Notes: generated by a model not told the origin, from the sequence alone. DNA of 64,000 nt from Pampus argenteus (GCA_036937835.1 CM072877.1:6586501-6650500), one strand, 5' to 3'; shown: positions 48,541 through 62,820, numbered from the stretch's first letter. Numbers and translations: made by a program.

Positions 48541-51500
48541 ATGCACAGCCATCATGCAGCTGGTCTTCTGGCCAGCTGTGTCTGAGAGATACACAGAGGG
48601 AAAAGTGATATTTAAGAGTTTGAGATGAAGAGATGTGTATATTAGTGTGTGTGTTCGTGTGTGTGTGTGTGTTGCATAGAGGCAGAGGAATGAAGTGTTT
48701 TGAAGATGACAGCCTGCACATCTGCCTGCCTGTTGGAGGATTTCAGGTTAATTAAATAGGATTAGGAACAATCCAGGGAATATCATGCTTCTTTATTTCT
48801 CTTCTACCTCCTTTTTTGGCAGACACACACCTGTCTCACATTTCATTTCCTGTGTCCTTTTTCTACATTTTCCCAAGATGCTGGACGCTGATAAATCCTT
48901 TTCTTTTCCTCTTTTCTCTCTGTGATCTGTAATCATATTTTATTGTATGAAAGCGTGCCAAATTTTGTCGTTTAAGATAGAAACTTTAATGGTTATAATA
49001 AGTGCCATTCAGAACTACTGTATGTGAGGGAATAGTAATCAACCACAGGATCCACTGAGCGCACGCACACACACGCACACATCAGAAACAGCAGGGAGCT
49101 AATCAGCTTAACCCTGTCTGGGAGGAGCTTTGTCTGAAGATTTTAATGTTTTAGTGTGGATTGATATCAGTGGTTGGGGTTGTTAGATTTCCTTCTCAAA
49201 TGATTTATTCCTTATTCTTGTAATTATAAGTTTGGAGTTGAACTTTATAGCAGGGGTTTTGTTTTTTTTCTTCAGGCTGGCTGGTAGTTTTGGTTTAGGG
49301 ATTAACCAGATGAATTTTAAATCCCTCAGTCTACAAACTGTCACTCGTGGGAACTTGGTGATTCTGTAAAAATGACCATCCTGCAGAAACAAAAGTTTGG
49401 ACCAATGAGCCATCACAAATTATTGAGAAATCTCCCCAGTTTGTCCTTTCTATCAACTCAAATAGTAGAAGTAAAGGTTCAATGTCATGTGGCTTTTAAC
49501 CATATCTTCTAAGGATGTATGCAAATAATTTATATTCCGAGAACAACATTAAACAGCTGCAAAACATCCACAGCTAATTTTGGTTTGGTTTTTACTATAA
49601 TAACAGTATTGGCTACAATTAATATTTTATATTAACAATAGATAATAGTGATAATAGTAAGAATAGTGATAACATTACTACTTAAGGTGTCTCTTGTAGT
49701 GACAAACTCACGCAGAATTATCTCCCGACGTTGTTGCCCTCAACTCAACTCAACAGAGCTTTATAGCTTCATAGCATCTTTGCTGTTTTGGCTCACTCTC
49801 ATCGCCCTCATCATCCTTGTGTACAGACGCAGTGGGCAGTTGTGTTTTTTTTTTTGTTTGTTGTTGTTTTGTTTTTAAACAAGCCCTGATGAACCCACTT
49901 TACACTTGCACACTGACAGTAACAGTGAGTTGGTGTCTGTCTGATCCTGTAAATAAAACCCTTTCATAGATGGAGGGGCAACATATGGTGGCAGACAGGA
50001 AGTGGGAGTGTTTAGAGCAGCTCAGGCACTACGTCACTACATTTAAGTCAGGGGAGCATATGCAGCAGACAGCCAGAATACAGACACGTATGGTGCCTGT
50101 TTCCCTTTATTCAGAACTTATTTTATTGAGATACACTCGCTTTAGTTGTGCAGGTTAGTCTACGGGATTTTTTGTTTTTATTCAACCCAAACTGCCAGCA
50201 GCAAAGGCAGGTATTAAGTCCCCACCCAGCGCTATGATGTTACTGAGGTCCAGCCGGGGCTCACAAGAAAAACATGATGGACCTCAGGAAATTGAGGGAG
50301 ACTCATTTCATTGAAGCCCCTTGTGACAAAAAAAGGGGCATCAAATCTGAGTGGCTTGGTAAATCACATGAATACAGAGCAAGCCAGTCCTATACCAAAC
50401 TGACTGGTTTGTCTTATTTTACGTTACTAGTCACATCCGAGACCCAAACATATATGCATAAGCACAGAAATTTTTTATTAATTTTTTTTCATAATATAGC
50501 CCCTTAAAAAAAGGAATGCCATCTGCTGCACAAACACTGCATAGTTTTAATTTGCTTTACTTATTTAAAGGGACTGTGGTTTGAACATAAAGACTGTATA
50601 GCGAATACAGTCTGCTCAGTATACACACAGAAAACCTGCACGTGTCCATGCATCTAAATCCATGTGCACATGCACTTATGTATGGATATCAGACATCATG
50701 TTTGTTTAGTACAGTCAGTCACATGCTTTGTTGGGGTTTTTTTTTTTTATCAGCTTGCCCTCTGGACTTTGTGGCATCTCTCTAAATGCACCCAGGAGAA
50801 GTAGGCCAGGCTCTCAGGCCACTGTTTGTCAATGCAGTCAATATTGGTGCCGGAGCAGAACATCCCCTCCACACCAACCGAGCCATTAGATCCACCAGCT
50901 CAGTGAGAAATGGATTAGGCTGCGGCAATGTGGGCCATAAAATCATCATCATCCCCTCACCACAGCAGGGGGCAATCATCAATACAGCCAAATGCTCACA
51001 TGCGCACAGAAGCACACATCACGAAAAGGACACCTTCATAGATAAAAATGCACATGCACAGTCCACTATTGATTACCCAATCTCAACTGCCCAATATGAC
51101 AACAAGGTGTTGTATTGGGCTGAGTAGTAGTGTGAGTCAACGGAGTGTGGTCAAAGCTTAATTAATTAAAGCTTAATTAGCTTTAGATAACCACTGTTAC
51201 CAAACAGAATGAAAGGGAGGACAGCACAAAGAGAAACTGAGATCAATAACCAACAATTAATCAGATCACATCTATATGACATCGCCATGCAGGGTTTGCT
51301 TAAATACGTACGCTACATGTATGGCTGCAACCAGTGCATACTTTAATTGTTGTCATTTTATATTATTTGGATTCATATTTTTTTTGCATTAGATGATAAA
51401 GATGGAACACTGATATTGGTTGATTTTATGGATGAAGTACGAACCAGAACCTTGATCTTTTCACCCTCACTCTAGTACGTGCTGTGAAATGCATCGTTTG

Positions 51501-53411
51501 TTTGGGTTGGAACTGAGAGTCTATAATTGAACACCAGTGGACACCAGTGGACAAGTTTCAGAGCTTGACTCACAATCAGATTTCCTGAAGAGCTTTTTTT
51601 TCCTCTCGGTCAACACCTCAGATGTCTTGATAACTTAATTACCTAACAAAGCTGATCCCAGGGTACAATCTGGTCTCAGGTGTGTTGTAGAAAAGCAGTT
51701 TGGATGGTTTGTTTTTTTCCTGTTGTTCATTCACACTGTTTTCTTTCAGTGTGCTGGACTTCTTCTGATTTGCCCCTCTTGCTCCCACTCCACACCTGTC
51801 TGCCTCCATTTATACTGATGGAATCAACGGCTATGTTTATATGCACACTAATAATTTGATGATAAAGAAATTAAGGCAATAATGTGAGTAAGACAGAACC
51901 CATGTAAAGACCATAATACGATTATGTTAAGATTTTTCTGTTAGAACAAAGCTGTTCTTGGCTGCCTTCCTGGTGGATGCAGAAGAAATTGAAGAGCACT
52001 AAAAGTCTTTAATTAAAACTTATCAAAAGGCTGCATGATAATTCTCTGAAGAATCAACATCAGCTTCTCTCCTTACCTAAGACCAAGCTTCCTCTGATCA
52101 GACTCCACAGTAAACAAATTGTGTCTGAAACTTAACTCTGAACAAAAGCAGCCTGGGAACTAAAATGACCGACAGCCGTCTTTGTGATGTCCTTCACATC
52201 TCAACCACCAAACTTACTCCTGACCTGCCAGCCATCCTTCAGTTCACTGCATTATATAATAAGCCCAACTTTATGCATTCAATTTATGTTGATAACATTT
52301 TTCTAACAAAAGTTGATGTATTAACAAGCCCAATAACTTATTTGCATCATAGGCTTGAGATATACTCATTCCCTTTTCACCCTTATTTATCCCCTTTACA
52401 CTGGGCTGTGAAAGGGATCAGCATCCAGACTAGGAAGCAATCAGAAGCCACCCTTCACGTTTTGTAACAATATAAAGTGAAGTATATCGCTTCACCTTTA
52501 TTTAGTACTCACTATAGTGAGTTGCCCTGCCCTTTGTATATTTTTCTGCATGTGGTCCTCGGTGAAAAGTTTCAACACCCCTGTTCTAGATAATCTAACT
52601 AATAATATGAAATATAAAATGTATTAATAAATGGAGTTGTCACCTTTGCAATCATGAAATTAGCGTAATCTCACTACTGTGCTCACTAATGTAATTGTAG
52701 CCAGTGTGTCAGCACAAAATAAATGCCTTTTCTTTCACTGTAATTACTGGCTGACTTGCTACTCTAACTACACACCTTAAAATCAAGAATATTTGGTGAC
52801 TCCTAGTAGGGATCAGAACCCCAGGTTGGGAACCAGTGCTTTAATCTACTAAACTAAATATACTTACAATAACAGTTGGTTATGAGGTGGTAATAGCCTT
52901 GGTTATTAAACCTCAATGTGTTTGTGGCACAGATGATTAAAAAACTGTCAGACACAATATGTATTTTTCTATATTCTACATTCATATTGTTTGTTCCTGG
53001 CTGTTGCATTATTCTACACCAGCGCCCACCTGCCTACAGAGAAATGTGAGGTCTGGCACTGAGGTACAGGCTGCTTTGAGACATTTCAGATTCAGTTCGG
53101 TTCACATAGCAGCAGCATGCTGATGTTTGATACAGACTCACCGCAGTGATACTTGTTTTCAGAGCTGACACCTCAAAACCACACAAAGGAATCCTCTGAT
53201 TGTTTGATTTACTCTGGTGTGCTGAAAAGATCAGAAAAAAACATTTCCTTAACAAATTAAACCTGTGTTATTCTGTCCTCTTCCCTGGGTTGTAGATATA
53301 AGGAGTTTATCCTGCTTTCTCCTCTGAGAGGCTACTGTACAATATGTAACAACCTAGCCAAGAAAAATATAAAAAGAAGATAATAATGCCAGTTTATTAT
53401 TATACTTATTT

Positions 53412-53817
53412 AAAATAACTAGTGATGCTCCGATCACCATTTTTTGGGCCGATCACCGATACCGATCACCAAAAAACTTGATCTGCCGATTGCCGATCAC
53501 TGCTGATCAAAGAATGAATTTAAAATTTTAAATAATTAACTATAAAAAACTGTCAAAATCTTCAAATGTACAGAATGCCTTTATTTTACTGTAGCCTGTA
53601 GAACAATATCCATGTCACCAATATCAACAATATCCATGTTTCAAAATAAAAATATGAATCTTTCCATTCAAAATGTAAATAAACGTCGCTAATAATGTAT
53701 GTCACGTGATCGGCTTCCTGATCGGCATGTTTTTCCGATCGCTGATCAGGCTATTTTTAGACAATATCGGCCGATCATGATTGGCAGCCGATCGATCGGA
53801 GCAACACTAAAAATAAC
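53412..53817. mobile_element. Non-autonomous hAT element (MITE) with perfect target-site duplication
   Basis: The element spans 53420-53809 (390 bases) and is flanked by identical 8-base direct repeats AAAATAAC at 53412-53419 and 53810-53817. Its ends are inverted repeats: TAGTGATGCTCCGATC at the left and the complement of TAGTGTTGCTCCGATC at the right, one mismatch in 16. Subterminal GCCGATCA/CCGATCAC motifs recur many times near both ends. An 8-bp duplication plus this terminal style indicates hAT superfamily transposition. The interior is AT-rich with no coding capacity, so it depended on a transposase in trans. The intact duplication suggests a relatively recent insertion. Confidence 0.93.
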
Positions 53818-54235
53818 TATAAAATACATATTTTTGTCACCAAGGTAATAATCAAGACCTGTGAAGCAGCTTTGGTTGGTTTTAGGGTTATAGGTATTTT
53901 AGGTATTATTATTTCATACAAAACATTTCATACAAACATTTCCTTCCAAATAAACGTGTCTAGATATTGGCTAAAATGTTGGCTTGTCTAAAACCTTTCT
54001 GATCCTCTGAACAGTTGCGCGCGTTTCTTGCGTTGTTAGACTTTATTGCAGCAATGCTGCTATGTGATATTTGTGTGATATCAGAAATTACTTTGGTAAG
54101 TACAAAGATATTATTACTGGCTTGTACATAGAGGTGTAGATAGATGTCAGGCAGTCATGATGCTGCTCATCCCATTTGTAAATTGCATTGTACAGTATGT
54201 AAAATTATTTTTACATTCCCAGACAGTCATCTACT

Positions 54236-54274
54236 TGTGTGTGTGTGTGTGTGTGTGTTTGTACGTGTGTGTGT
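54236..54274. repeat. (GT)n microsatellite
   Basis: GT run with one TTTGTAC interruption. Confidence 0.9.
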
Positions 54275-57200
54275 GCTGCACCTCTGCTTTTTTAAAATGA
54301 ACTTTGAGATTGATTTAATTAAAAAACTTTAATTAGCTGCCTGTTATATAGACATGACAGACTTGTTTAGCAGCATAAACACATTTCAATCCACACACAC
54401 ACACACATACACACAGAATCTACCGACAACGGCAGCACATTAAGACATTTAATCACACAGTGTGACATACATTAATGTAGCTGGCCAACAGTTTCCTGGT
54501 GGGACAAATGATCCACAGCATCCCCATGCAAGCAGTTTCAACATCATAATGAAAGGGAGAAGATCTGTCAGTCGCTTCCTTTGATATAATCCCATTTATA
54601 GCATCACTATACACACGCTTACATGTACACTTCGGTCCTGAATTAAAGGACCTGATTTCAAGCCTCTTTGACTGGAACAGTAAGCATCTTTAAGATAAAG
54701 CAGCTGAAATGTCCTTTCTAAAAACTGTTCTGGCTCTGTTGCTGCAGTCTGGCCTCCCTGTAGAAGAGGGTTATTAGCTATTTGTAATTAAACTTTCAAT
54801 TAAAATGGTTAAGTAGTTAAATCTGTAGCCTGGATTCATGTCACCTTGTTCCAGCTACTTTACAGAGTGTCGTGCATGTAACCATTTGTGAAATATCATA
54901 AAAACACTGCACCAATCAGCTCCAATGGTAATGACATTTTGATCCTGAATGATTATGAGTTGAAATGACACAAAGGCCAAGAGGCTGAAGTATGCACTGT
55001 TGGCTTTTTTGCTGTTTGGAAGATTCTTGTTTAGCTTTAAATTTATGATCTGTAGAGTAATTTGCATATCATGATCACATCTGTCAATGTTTTTAAGATG
55101 TTATTCAGAGCAGTACAGTTTTCTTGATACATCAGCTACACGTGATGACTATAACTTTGTTGCTCTGTTATCTCTACTTGCCTCCTTCCACAATATTTTG
55201 GGTAGAAATTCAGTGGATCATCACTGATGATGACAGGCCTTAAACTCAACTCAGTGATAATTAACAAGCTAAATTTTATTATCATTCTGTTTAGCTCTTT
55301 TCAGTATATGTAAAGATAAATATGCATCTGTTTCTGATCAGTTAAATAAATAATGTAATTTTGAGTTGGACTGAAAGGCTACAACAATACGTTTTATGAA
55401 GATGCGCATTGTGTCAAAACAGACATTCTAGTCTGGTCTAACCCTGTCTGATTTTATCTGTTGAATTACCAGAAAATGTATTAAATATTACGTATATTCT
55501 GATATTTAGACATTGCCTAGTTGATTTGGCTTGTTTTCTGCTCAGATAACACTTTGATGCCTCACAAATATTGTACATGTTTTGTTGCGGTTCATAAAAA
55601 TAAGCCTCAGACTCAATGCTTCTTCTGATTAAGAATGAAATAATCAACAATAAGGCAGTTTGAGGCAGGCAGGCGTATCTGTGACTAACTAACGTCTACA
55701 TTTAAAGTAAAAAAGAGATTTGTTCTGGACTCAAACCGGATTCTTCAGTGCCTGGTTAGCTGAGCAGTGAAGCAGTGTCACTCTAATTCCCCTTTAAAAG
55801 AAGGCTTGTGCAGGTCTCTCATTACAGAACACTGTCAGGGGCTCTTTGGTTCAATTATTTCAAATGTTCACAGTACACGGTCTAATATTCTCATAACTGG
55901 AAATCAAAGTGACATATTCACCCATTGATTTTCCACAACACCACTGTGCTTTGCAGGCTGGATAATGCCCATTTTTCTCCCTCCAGTGATCTAATGCTGG
56001 AATAAGCATTTCAGGAGATGTCATAAATTAAATTGAAATGTCTGAAAGAGACATTGAGAACTCCCACAGGGCATAAAAATCAGCTTGGTACTGACTTTGT
56101 GTTTTTTATGTTCTATATTGTTTTTGACAATACATTCAAAGACATACTAAACAACTTTTTTTTAACAAGCTTTTATGTTGACTTTGAAATTTTTTTTTCT
56201 TCCTTCATTTGAAACATCACATCTCATCAAATCTTCCTCTCAGTTATCCTCTTCTTTTTGTTTCAATAATACCCTGCATCTTGTCTGTTGGTTCACTCAT
56301 CTATCGGACTAGATCAGTGTAGTGTGTATCAGGATGCTGCGTCAGCCGTACTTCTAATGGAGAAAATGATTGCTTTCATAATTATACAGCTTATACAGGT
56401 TAAACAGTAGTCGTATGTACACATGGTACAAGTCTTAAACACAAAATCTTTTTCTCATAATAATAAATGCTGAAATCATCAACTTCCACTGAGTCACTCT
56501 TGCTCATTTTGTGAAAAAATTGTAGCCTCTGGGTCATCACAGAGATAGATTAAAATGGAAAATACCTGATTAAAGATTAGAAATGGAACATTTTTAATGT
56601 CTGGTGATAGATTTTCATTTATTCATTCATTCAAACCCTTATTAATACCAGGTAGGCCATTGAGAGCAGGCTTTCATTTTCAAGGATGCCTTGATTACAA
56701 TACGAATATATACGAAATTATAAGAAACAGTAAACATAATATGGCAAATATAAAATATGACAAATATTAACAGATAAGCAATAATCAATAGAAGAAACAA
56801 TAAAACCAATAAAACACGTAATATGAAAACATATAAAGGTGATATATACACTAAAAAGTTAAAGTTTGATTAAAACACACATTCACACTGCACTATGTCT
56901 GTTAAAAGAGACTTAAAATGATTAAAAGGTAGACAGTAAAGCACTTCAACTTAGTGTATCAAATGCTTTGACACAGGCTGGTGAAGATGATGGTTGTTGG
57001 GTTGTAATGTAGGATCTTGTGTGTGTGTAGCCTGTTCAGATGCATTTGTTAGCATCACAATCTGGAAACTATTCTCAGCAGAAAAATTACAGCATTGGTT
57101 GTTTGTTCAAAAAGTTGTTGTTTAGTTTAGTTTAGTTGACTCATTTTAGTTTGGAGGACTAGTTGCTTACCTGCCTTTTTTTGGTAATTGTAGTAATATG

Positions 57201-57970
57201 ATGTACATTTGAAAAGATGAGAGACTGCGTATTAATGTCTGAGGCATATGTCTGTAGTTTACAGCATGTCTGGTTTGGATGTACTCTGATTTATATTTAG
57301 CAGATTACCTTGGAGAGTAATTGGGTTTTGCAGAGAAGCTGTGATCATCCTGCAGTGAATCACACAGGATGACATGTGTCCTGTTGAGTCACATCTCTGC
57401 ACTATCTAACCTTATTTCGAAAGGCCACCACTGACGGGGGCACAGTTATGATGATAAAGTCACAGTCTTGCTGGTAACTCCTGCTAACCAGCTGTCCTTT
57501 AACACTCCTTTGCCCATTTTGCTAAGATTAAATTGGATTAATAGCTGAAAATGTCACCTTTATATTACGTCATCAGAATTTGCTGTCTTTGCTTGATTGA
57601 CCCTGTCACTGACTGTTGGTGGCGCATATTAAGTCGTATGAAAACTATATAGAGATAATGATAATAAGATTTGCAGATTTCAAAGGAAATGAATTATGAT
57701 TTTAAAATCTCACATGGTTAAGGTTGTGTAAGGTTGCCTAGATACAAATGATGAGCACAAATACAGTAATCGTCCACTAATGTTCCCTCCTCTCCTCCAC
57801 TGTGTGGTCATGGTTGTTGGATGTTACATAAATCAGGAGGTGGTCAGATCGCTGAGTATGTACTGTTCACATTATCCTGTTTACTTAAAGCAAACCCTGG
57901 AGAGCAGATGTTTAATGTGGAAGATATCTTGATTATAAGATTTTGATGTCAAGGTTTAGTTTACAATCCA

Positions 57971-57973
<3 letters not shown>

Positions 57974-58003
<30 letters not shown>

Positions 58004-58014
58004 TCTCTCTTGCA

Positions 58015-58060
<46 letters not shown>
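57974..58060. repeat. Compound poly-C / (CA)n tract
   Basis: Twenty-nine consecutive C (57974-58002), a 14-base pyrimidine-rich spacer, then about 22 CA units to 58060. Long C homopolymers are rare and error-prone, so the exact length is uncertain. Confidence 0.92.
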
Positions 58061-58061
<1 letters not shown>

Positions 58062-59612
58062 TGCAAAGAAAATAGCTGTTGGCAAAGCAATCTGAGCAAT
58101 AATAAATATGCTCCAACAGTCCTTTTAACCATATGTTGCTTAATTAATTTTCACTGGATTGCATCCTTTAGGCTAATGAAGCAATTGGAAGGTTACTCTT
58201 TATACTTGATATATTTGCAGACAAGTAATGGAATATGTACTGAGTATATTTTGTAAATGGGTGTTTTTCTGTGTGTGGTTTTGGAAAAACTGCATGTTTA
58301 AATCACTTCTTTTTTTTTTTTTTTTTAACTTTAATTTGCAAATCTGGATTCAGCATGACTGATTTCTGTAACATTTACATCAGGGTGAGCCCAGAGGAAG
58401 CAAGCAACAAATGTAATTTTAATAACAATGTTGCAGTTTGCTGGAAAACACTCCTTTCTGCATCAGAAATAGTTCATAACAAGTATTCATCTGAGTAAAC
58501 AGCCCATTAGGAGTCTCGGTAGAATCAAAGATTTGTAGTTGATTGGTCTAAATGTATAGCTAATGAGTGGATACTGACTGGCTGAGAAATGAAAGGCACA
58601 TCTGGCATCACAATTATGTTTAAACAACCTTGACATTTGGGCCGGAGTACAAATTATTGATATTTAAATGGACAATTTATTTCAGTTTTGCCTGTCTTCT
58701 CTCAAATATGAAAAAATCCAAACCAAATTAATTCAGAATCCACCGCAGTGTCATTGACAATAATACATACAGAAACTATGGTGTGTTATATTGGTTAAGC
58801 TCTATAACTAGTTTCATTTTTGGAGACAGTTGCAAGTAAAAATGACCTGTAAGAAAAACTGCAAATACGTAATCTCACTTGATGTTCTGTTGTTCTTTCA
58901 TTTTTATAACTTCTATTAAGGCTGAAGTCTACATTCAATGAGGGATTTGAAAAGATTAGGATGCAATAATTGGATTTAGAGTCAACAAAATGCTATTGAA
59001 ACTTGAAATATTCAACTTCTACACATTGGTTTTGCCACAGTACTAAGAGAAATGGAATCCATGACAGAAAATATAAAATAACTAAAAACACACCTTTTGA
59101 AATTTGTTGACTTTCATGTATTGTACATGGGATTTGAAACAAAAGGTCTAAAATCTTCAAAAATAGCTTTAACTCAACCACTCAGTGTGGGTCGTCCTGC
59201 ATTTCTGGCGGAAACATTCACACATCAACCTCCAGATTTATAAACTCACACACTCAGTCACTTGTGTAATCAAATTTGAAGCCAGGACTTTTCTGTAAAT
59301 CAGATCAGAGGTGTGGAGCGGCTACAGCAGCCTGACTGTGTTCAGGCGACAGGACATTTTATTGCTTGGTTTCTAAATCTGTGTTTTGCTGCTGGCTGGT
59401 TGAGCAGTATCAGGCCCAGATGAGACTGTCCCTCTCTGTCTCTCTTCAGACCCATTAGTGTCAGACTCTGGGTGTTCAGCCGGTGCCAGCACCCATCTGT
59501 TTCTACATCCCCTGTCCTCCCATGTCTTTTTAGACCTGCCACTACCACAAGTGTGTGTAGTGGAGGAGGGAAGGAGCTCACAGCGACAGAGACAGCTGAC
59601 AACAGGATGAAA

Positions 59613-59614
<2 letters not shown>

Positions 59615-59644
<30 letters not shown>
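59615..59644. repeat. (GT)n microsatellite
   Basis: Pure GT run of 15 units. Confidence 0.95.
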
Positions 59645-59646
<2 letters not shown>

Positions 59647-60272
59647 CCACCATGTCAGTGAAGACATGATGTTTTCCAAAATAGACTTTTACAAGTCAAT
59701 CACATAGATGTGGTTCTTGTATTTTGTTATTCATTGACAATACTGACAACACTATACCTGTAAATATTAGAAAATATAATATTATTTATGGTCTGCAGTT
59801 TTTAGATGCCTTGACTGCACAAAGGGCTGGCTGGGGAGAGAAAGGGTTTGACAGCTGATTAACACCCCTGGTATTCATTGGTTATAAATGTCTTTTTGGC
59901 ATTGAAACTACTAAACAATACTTTAGTTCTACAATAACCTACATGTCACAATATTATTGTTGTTCAGCTTCGTTGCCTTCTATTCTGATATCTTATATTT
60001 ATTGTGGTTTTTTTTCTGATACAGCAAATAAAATAAAAAGTCTTATGCTTCAACTGACATCCTGTGAATTTGCTGGCTTTTAGGGGGCCAACCTGGTGAA
60101 TGCTGAGCACATTAGAACCGGTGCACGGTGACAGAGTTGACATGTAAAGACGTGAAATGTGTAGAGGGGCTAATGCATGCCGGCAAATGAAATAGTGCAC
60201 AGGTGATTGACTGCTGCTGATGCGGAGGTGTAAATGGATGTTTGATGGGGAGAGGGTGTACAGGAAATGTCA

Positions 60273-60274
<2 letters not shown>

Positions 60275-60313
<39 letters not shown>
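60275..60313. repeat. (GT)n microsatellite
   Basis: GT run of about 19 units ending in GCGTG. Confidence 0.95.
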
Positions 60314-60315
<2 letters not shown>

Positions 60316-61784
60316 CAGGACAGAGAAGTAGGAAGGAAGATGGAGTGAAACTGATAGAGGTGGGGACTGTCTTTAGATTGGCCGGTGTGGATGTGTGGTT
60401 GCCGCTGGAGTTAATTTTCTGCATAGCTGAGCACCGAAATCATGAAAAACAGCTGTGTATTATGGTGAGAGACGCTTGTAAGACAGAGCAGCACCACATG
60501 ATGCTGGGAGCGTTGTTTGAGAAGATATGGATGCTCTGAGGAGGTTACTGCACTGCTGCCTCCTCAGAGGTCTTTGAATTCCCAGGGCAGTGTCATGGAG
60601 TGTGCAGAGGTACATGTCAAACAGGGGCAGTGAGGGAATTTGACTTTGTCTTCTTCTTTTTTTATTTTAGCACGACATATGAATTGGAGTTTGGAGACTG
60701 CAATGCATTGAATAGTGGTTACACGGTAGTTATTACAGTCATCTGAACAAGTGATGTGATTGTATTCATTTAAAATAATAAAGTAAAAGGAAGGAATCTC
60801 TACCAATGGAGAGTTACCTTTGAAATCATATTTAAGTTTTAAATGCAGCTTCACAAAGTTGAAATTAAACTGAAACTAATTTATGATAGAATAGAATAGT
60901 TTTATATTAACAGTCAGAAAAACTGAATGTATAATGTGAAAAACCTTTCTTACACTAATATGTAATACAAGGGAAAAAAGGCACTTCTATGAATCATTGA
61001 AGTGCTGGATGAGCTGCACTATTTATATTTTTTCACACATGAAAGAAACTGAACAAAAAAAAAAGTGTACTGAAGTAATGACGCCTTGTCCCATGTCAGA
61101 CAATTAAAATGTTTTGCTTTTTTTGTGCAGAGTGTGACTTCAGCTGGAAGTCGGCCCAGAAATGAAACAAGAAATGAAACAGAGTTTATAATGAAGCATC
61201 TCAGATTTGAGAGCTTGTTTTGGTGGCAGCATCATTCTTTCTGTGTTGCCTGATCAGCTTACAGTCTAGATGAAACGGTTCACTTCAGAGTATTTGAAAT
61301 CATTGAAGGCTTAGACAGTCCTTAACGGGAGGGCAGAGAAGCTAATTACGTCACTGAGACAAACTTGTTTCATAACATCTCTGAAGCAGGTTGGCACCTT
61401 CATGTCAGTTTGTATCGCATTATTTAGCTAGATCAAACCATGAACCCCAGACTAGGCTACAATAATCAGTCTGTTGCTAAACTCAATGCCGCAATACCTT
61501 TTTAACAGTTTTAGTACTTCTAGAGTTAATTTACTTATATAGTACCTAATTTGTTTTGGCAGTAGTTAATATAATTTTCCATATTGTCCAACTCTGATGG
61601 TGCGGATAAAGTCTCATTAAGAAAAAAAGAAATTGCAATTAATGTGGCAGCTAATCAGTTGACTGAGTTTTGAAATACCTGCTCATCTTTTACTCCAGTA
61701 GGTACATTTTTGTCTGTGTTTACAGAATGAAGCAAAATGTGTCTCACTTGATTAACTTGAGATCAGAAGACCTCTCCATCAAGT

Positions 61785-61930
61785 CAAGTTAATTTTATTT
61801 ATATAGCGTCAAATCACAACAACAGTTGTCTCATGACACTTTGCACATAGAGCAGGTATAGTCTGTACTCTTAAATTAACCCAACAATTCCCCCATGAGC
61901 CATCACTTGGTTATGGTGGTGAGAAAAAAT
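61785..61930 (+). repeat. Teleost interspersed repeat (TTTATTTATATAGCG type)
   Basis: The text ATTTTATTTATATAGCGTC, then CACAACAACAGTTGTCTCA, then CCAACAATTCCCCCATGAGC matches a repeat I recall as very common in percomorph fish genomes. It has no coding potential and its class is not certain to me. Confidence 0.6.
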
Positions 61931-61949
61931 GTAAAATAAAAAGAGGGAG

Positions 61950-62520
61950 GGGGGAGGGTTATTTCACACATAATGGCAAATGGACCCAAACGCAGAAAAC
62001 TGAGGCGACTTAACTTAAGAATAACTTTAATACAAGAGTGAACTCAGAAGTGCAGGTAAATCTGATCCGGACGATACATAACTATAACATAACTATACAG
62101 GCAGCACCAAACAAAACACACAGAGCGAAACAGGACACTCTAAAAGTGAGCCAGAGCAAGACAGAGAACAAGACAGTCTACACTGAACAAAGGATCTGAC
62201 CACATCCAACAAATTCAGCCTCACATACAAACATAGCTAGCACAGGTGAGGGGTTAGACAAAAAGCAGGGAGCTGATAAACACAGGGATCGAGGCAGGAC
62301 TGATGAGGGTGATGTAGGGCAGGTGTAGAGGAAAAGTGAGGAGGAGCACAGAACACAAGGAAAAAATCAGTACAAAAAACAAAATACCCCAAAACACAGA
62401 GAAAAGACTCAAAAAACCAAAATGCCAACAGGTCAACTACAAACACAAAAGTCCCTGCAGTTAAAACACAAAACAATCCACAAAAGAGTCCTTGAAAAAA
62501 GCCGTAAACACAACCCCCCG
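61950..62520. repeat. Unclassified interspersed repeat, possibly LTR-derived or SINE-like
   Basis: Low-complexity, AC-rich on this strand and GT-rich on the other, without stable coding. Its composition and phrasing resemble abundant fish repeats with alternating GTGTTTTGTG text. It is sandwiched between the repeat at 61785 and LINE debris at 62600, so this is a nested-repeat cluster. No terminal repeats were identified. Confidence 0.4.
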
Positions 62521-62599
62521 ATGCACAGCAGCAACCATAACGACTATAACATTTAGAGTACTATATATGAAAATATATATATATATATATATATATATC

Positions 62600-62790
62600 T
62601 AGGTCTCAGGGGGGGAACCCCTTAGAAAGGTGCGATGAGAGATGGGCGGCAGTCGGAGACGGGGACCCTGGCGGTCCGACCCCCGGTTGCAGAAGTGGCT
62701 GGGGAGAGGGAAGTCTGGGCTTCCCTGCTGAAGATGCTGCCCCCGCGACCCGACCACGGATAAGCGGAAGAAAACGAAACGAAAAAACGA
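62600..62790 (+). mobile_element. 3' tail of a non-LTR retrotransposon
   Basis: The text CTGCCCCCGCGACCCGACCA followed by CGGATAAGCGGAAGAAAA is the familiar 3' end of a teleost LINE (L2/Rex-type), which normally leads into ATGG repeats. Here it leads instead into an AAACGA run and a TA palindrome. It is strikingly GC-rich against its flanks. Only the tail is present, as expected for a 5'-truncated insertion. Confidence 0.7.
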
Positions 62791-62792
62791 AA

Positions 62793-62820
62793 TATATATA
62801 TATACCGGTATATATATATA
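62793..62820. repeat. 28-bp perfect palindrome (TA)n-CCGG-(TA)n
   Basis: A perfect inverted repeat centred between 62806 and 62807, with (TA)n arms around ACCGGT. It can extrude as a cruciform. Confidence 0.9.

Noticed and set aside
62237..62476. Phe/Leu-rich minus-strand frames
   Set aside because: Inside an interspersed repeat; GT-rich composition explains the open frames.
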